In this document: in pieces, positions 60,401-64,000 of the stretch
Layout of the letters: each line of letters begins with the position of its first letter
How positions within the stretch are numbered: position 1 is the stretch's first letter
Source of the DNA: Strix aluco
Taxonomy: Eukaryota > Chordata > Aves > Strigiformes > Strigidae
Direction of reading: 5' to 3'
DNA: 64,000 nt
Assembly (NCBI RefSeq): GCF_031877795.1
Contig: NC_133941.1
Location: 24,466,251 to 24,530,250 of the forward strand
The notes under the pieces: generated by a model
What the model saw: the letters and a program-made list of their open reading frames with translations, nothing else
What the model was told of the DNA's origin: nothing
Database searches by the model: none
Translations under genes and position numbers: made by a program

Positions 60401-63400
60401 TGCCAGCCAGAGATGGTTGAGTAGCAAAGAACACAAACAAATATGAAAATATTTTCCTGAATGTGAAGAGCCCAGAGTTCAGCTGGCCGAAGCGTGCAGA
60501 AGGATCCTACTCCTGCTGGTGAGGTTTTCCCCAGACAGCAGAGCTTTGTGAAGGTACCTGAAATATCTGCAGTGTTCTTAAAGTTGTACAAAAGCTTTTC
60601 CAGGGAAAATTGTAGTCCAGAGTATGCCATTAACAGTCATTGCAGCTTAACCGACAAAAAAGATACCTTATTAGCAACTAATAATGAGAGTATCTCTGGT
60701 AACTATTGAAATGAGGGAGAAAAAGATGAGAAAGGGAGAGAAACACACCCAGGTACAATTTGTGATCTTTAATGGAAAGTACTTATATCTGTTTAAATGA
60801 ATTACAAATTGCTTTTACTCTATGATATATTAAAATTGCAACAGAGCTTTCTAAGTACAGTCAGCTGTCTGGTTACTAGAACACATAATTTCTTGGTTGT
60901 CTGTTTTGCTTCAGTACTTAATATCCAGCATTAAGTGAAAAAGCAATACAAGTGTGTCACATTTTTGGACTGTGTTCACAGCTGAGCAGTAAAAATACCA
61001 TGAACTGGACACATTTCAGGCTACCCGATCAAAATTATAAACTTTCCATTTAAAAACCATGTACAGTTGAAGTAGCACGTTCATCTTTCTTTCGTTCTGC
61101 AGACACATGAATGACAAAGCTGAAGTTTTATGTACTGAGATCGTGCACTCAGTAAAGGCAATGGCACAATTCCCATCATAGCCAGAGTTTCTGGTCACTG
61201 AGGACTTGTTGTCTACAGACTGAGCCATTATGGCAGTGGAGTATGTGGAAACACTGTACATGTCCATACTTTCGTGCAAATTAATCATTTGGGTTCACAC
61301 AGGGGAACCATAAATCATGATTCTCCTAAACCAGGAATCTAGCAAGAAATAAGCTGGGAAAAAAAATATAAATAATCAAGCTTGCCGGAGTTCAGAAATC
61401 TGACTCCAAACTAGCAGAGAATGAGAACTCAAATCCAAAAAATACTGTCTGAAATTGCTGATGCCAAGATCACTGAGAATCCAAAGCCCACTTTCTTATT
61501 TCTGCATCTGTTTACCAAGTTGCACTGTACTGTGGGTTATGTTCTGCTAAAAATCACCCCCATGTGCATTGCTCTGCGTAGGAGTTGGTTCACCGCCGTG
61601 TCCCATCCTAACACCATCACCACACGTACCACAACAGACCATTGCACGATCAGCGCAGCTGGAAGGAAAATTCTGTTTCAGCTGCTGGACAAAGAAAAAA
61701 AAATCCCTGTGTATTCTTTAGCCAACAAAATAGATGGTACCTAATGCCACCATATGTTGTCCTCAGGTGTTGGCCCAACAGAAATTGAAAGGGAAAGAAC
61801 TATTGACTGGCACAGTGGCTTCACCTTGGGATGGATTATGGTCACAGGCTGAGATCTCTATCTCCTAAATTAGCTGATCAACAAAATAACTGCATTAAAG
61901 TGAATAAACATAATCTGAAAAGAGTTGTGAGAAGTATTTGACTTGTTGCTTCCACTGAACTTAGTTAAAGCTGAAAACAATTTGCTACAAATCTAAAATG
62001 ACTTGACCAGAATTCTAGACCCAATGGAGTTTAATGAAGTCTCATTCTTTTAAATTAGCCTTCCAATATAGGAAAAGAAAAGACAGAAATCTGCAGGGTA
62101 ACAAAAGTAAAACGTAAGCTAAAACTAGAAAGAGTACATATGATCAAATAAAACATTCAGGGAAGGGAACATTTCACCAAATGAGAAAGTCCACAGAGGA
62201 TTTCCAGAGCATATCTCCTCCTTGTACTGAAAAAGTCATGGAAGAAACCTTTATTCTTTTATCCGTTGGGCAAATATTTCTTTTTTGTTGTCACTACTTT
62301 CTCTGAAAGACCCCTTTCAGCTGTAACAGAAGTGAACTTCAGCCACTTAACAGCTGTGGTTTGTGCAGAGCCGTCACCAAAGTCCTCAGCTCCTCAGTGC
62401 TGGCAGGTCAGAGCTGCAGCACTGGGGTGTACAAAGTCCACAGACAGCTGAGAAAAAATGGGCCCTGAGCAGTGCAGATCAGAAGCCAGAGAGGTCTGCC
62501 TTTGCAGGGAACCTTAGATAAAATAAGGGATTAACGGTATTCCCAAGATAACACAATCCATTTTCTTATACTGTACAGGTGCATTTGTCACACACTGCTG
62601 CCACCCAAGGATCTTAATGTCTGAGACGATTACATGAACAATCAGTGGATGGAAATGAACTCTGGAAATATTGATGTTTTATTGGCTGGTGAAGCATTTA
62701 ACCTTCAAGATGATATGGCCTCACCACCATCTGCAAACTTGAATACTGAGCACAAGCAGGAGATTGACTTCACAAACATTTCAACAGAACCAGGCTGTCT
62801 CCAGCCTGCAGCTGGTCTGTCTCCTTGTGTCTGACAATAATGCTGTCCCTAGGAGTTTCTGCAGTAGTTTTAACCTCTGTATTCAGTATTTGGCATAAAA
62901 TTTAGTGCAGCAAAAATGTCCAAATTACAAACCTTAGGTTTTTCCTTATAGACAGAAACAGAGTCTTTGCTCACTGCAGGAGACCATCAGCCTGGGCTAG
63001 AAATCACGTTGCTTCTGTTACAGTGAAATCAGAGTCCTTATCAGCAAGGTCCTTCTAGACCAGGAGGTTCAATCTATTCCCAAATCTAAGCAGACAATTT
63101 CTTTTTGTAATTGTAGCTTTTATATCCGTTTCACTCCTATATGCTTGAAATACTAAAGTTATAAATGGGTAAGTATTAATTTTCTATAAAGATAGATGCA
63201 CACCCATGGATACAAATACATATTCACATAGCATCATTATATACAAACCTCACATCTAGATTAAGTGCGTAAGTGTGGTGGCAGTTTGTGCTTGACTGGT
63301 TTTTAAATAGCATAAAAGCAAATTCCCTCTCACTCTGGCATGAATGTTCTGTAAGACGCTGTTCTATACCTATAAGAGACAATAAACTGGAGAGAACTAA

Positions 63401-64000
63401 GAGATGATTTCATATTTTATTTTAAAACCAAGAGGAACATAAAATGAGTATTTCCCCCAGAAGAGCTCTCTTGATTTTAGCTAATCCACTGCACTAAAAC
63501 AAAGGAGAAGTATGTTAAAGCGAGTATGTGGGAGCTTTTTGTATCCGGCAGAGCCTCTCCCGAGCCCCGGGAATGGCAGGATAGCACAGCTGGAAGATGC
63601 AAGAACAAAACAGGATATTTAGAATCATTTTTCTTGCTCAAGGGAGGGAAGAGCACTGCAGGCCCTCTGCACACACCAACGCAGCTCTGCAGAGTTTGTT
63701 TACTATATTTACTTGAAAAATTAAAAGAAATGGGATTTAAAGGAGACTCCATATGATATTGCTCTAGAGTGCTTTTTGCAGAGAATTCACTTGGGACAAT
63801 ATCCCAGAGCATTGTATTCTACACAAATACGGATGCAGTCCTGCAGGAAACCTTCCCTGTCATGTCCCAAGGTTTGAGAATTTTCCAGCAGTATTTAGGT
63901 ACCATAAACATAACATCAACACTCTGTTGGCTGCAGTCACCTCCAGCTTTCATGGTCATAAAATCTCTTCTAGAGCTGATATTCTAAAATCAAATTTTGA
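57441..64000. other. No gene recognised
   Basis: AT-rich intergenic or intronic DNA. Low-complexity features are a T run at about 57647-57657 and a G run of about 11 at 57927-57937. No splice-flanked exon or RNA gene is recognisable, and no CpG island is present. Confidence 0.5.

Noticed and set aside
52031-64000. Expected FGD3 exons upstream of SUSD3
   Set aside because: I searched the minus-strand translations for FYVE, PH or RhoGEF-like segments and saw none; the gene probably lies further right.

Overview
The window looks like a bird (avian) nuclear chromosome segment. The evidence is CR1 LINE fragments with the typical avian CR1 3' end, including one with an AATAG-repeat tail. Non-coding DNA is sparse in repeats, and two very GC-rich CpG islands mark promoters. 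One complete protein-coding gene can be assembled from splice sites, and a second gene is represented only by a probable first exon.

Minus strand, about 51.2 kb down to about 16.4 kb: SUSD3 (sushi domain-containing protein 3). I assembled five coding exons with consistent splice phases: 51189-51105, 32453-32265, 30745-30598, 27705-27538 and 17030-16817. They total 804 nt and encode 267 aa. The protein has a short N-terminal segment, one sushi/CCP domain, one transmembrane helix, and a cytoplasmic tail with a six-asparagine run coded by a trinucleotide repeat. Exon 1 lies in a CpG island at about 50.4-51.6 kb. The last coding exon is followed by two AATAAA signals at about 16.65 and 16.39 kb.

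Minus strand, about 4.1 kb: a second CpG island (about 3.48-4.42 kb) contains a strong-Kozak ATG followed after four bases by a consensus splice donor. This is probably the first coding exon of a gene running out of the left edge. In vertebrates CARD19 lies beside SUSD3 in the same orientation, so it is the candidate, but no second exon is visible here.

Between the genes (4.4-15.9 kb) I see no convincing exon. This stretch holds two GC-rich patches, an old reverse-oriented CR1-like ORF2 fragment, and a 13-unit, 25-bp minisatellite just beyond the SUSD3 3' end. SUSD3 introns hold CR1 pieces at 18.6, 24.9-25.15 and 38.7-40.6 kb, a 17/21-bp minisatellite at 20.7 kb, and simple repeats. The 38.7-40.6 kb element carries CR1 ORF1-esterase and RT remnants joined by an internal deletion. 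Upstream of SUSD3 (52-64 kb) there is a C-rich minisatellite next to the promoter, two old LINE remnants (55.1-56.0 and 57.2-57.4 kb), and no recognisable exon. FGD3 would be expected next by synteny but is not visible.

I found no undescribed genetic system of the operon or defence type. The most interesting signals are the minisatellites beside SUSD3, the poly-Asn tract in its tail, and the rearranged CR1 copy.
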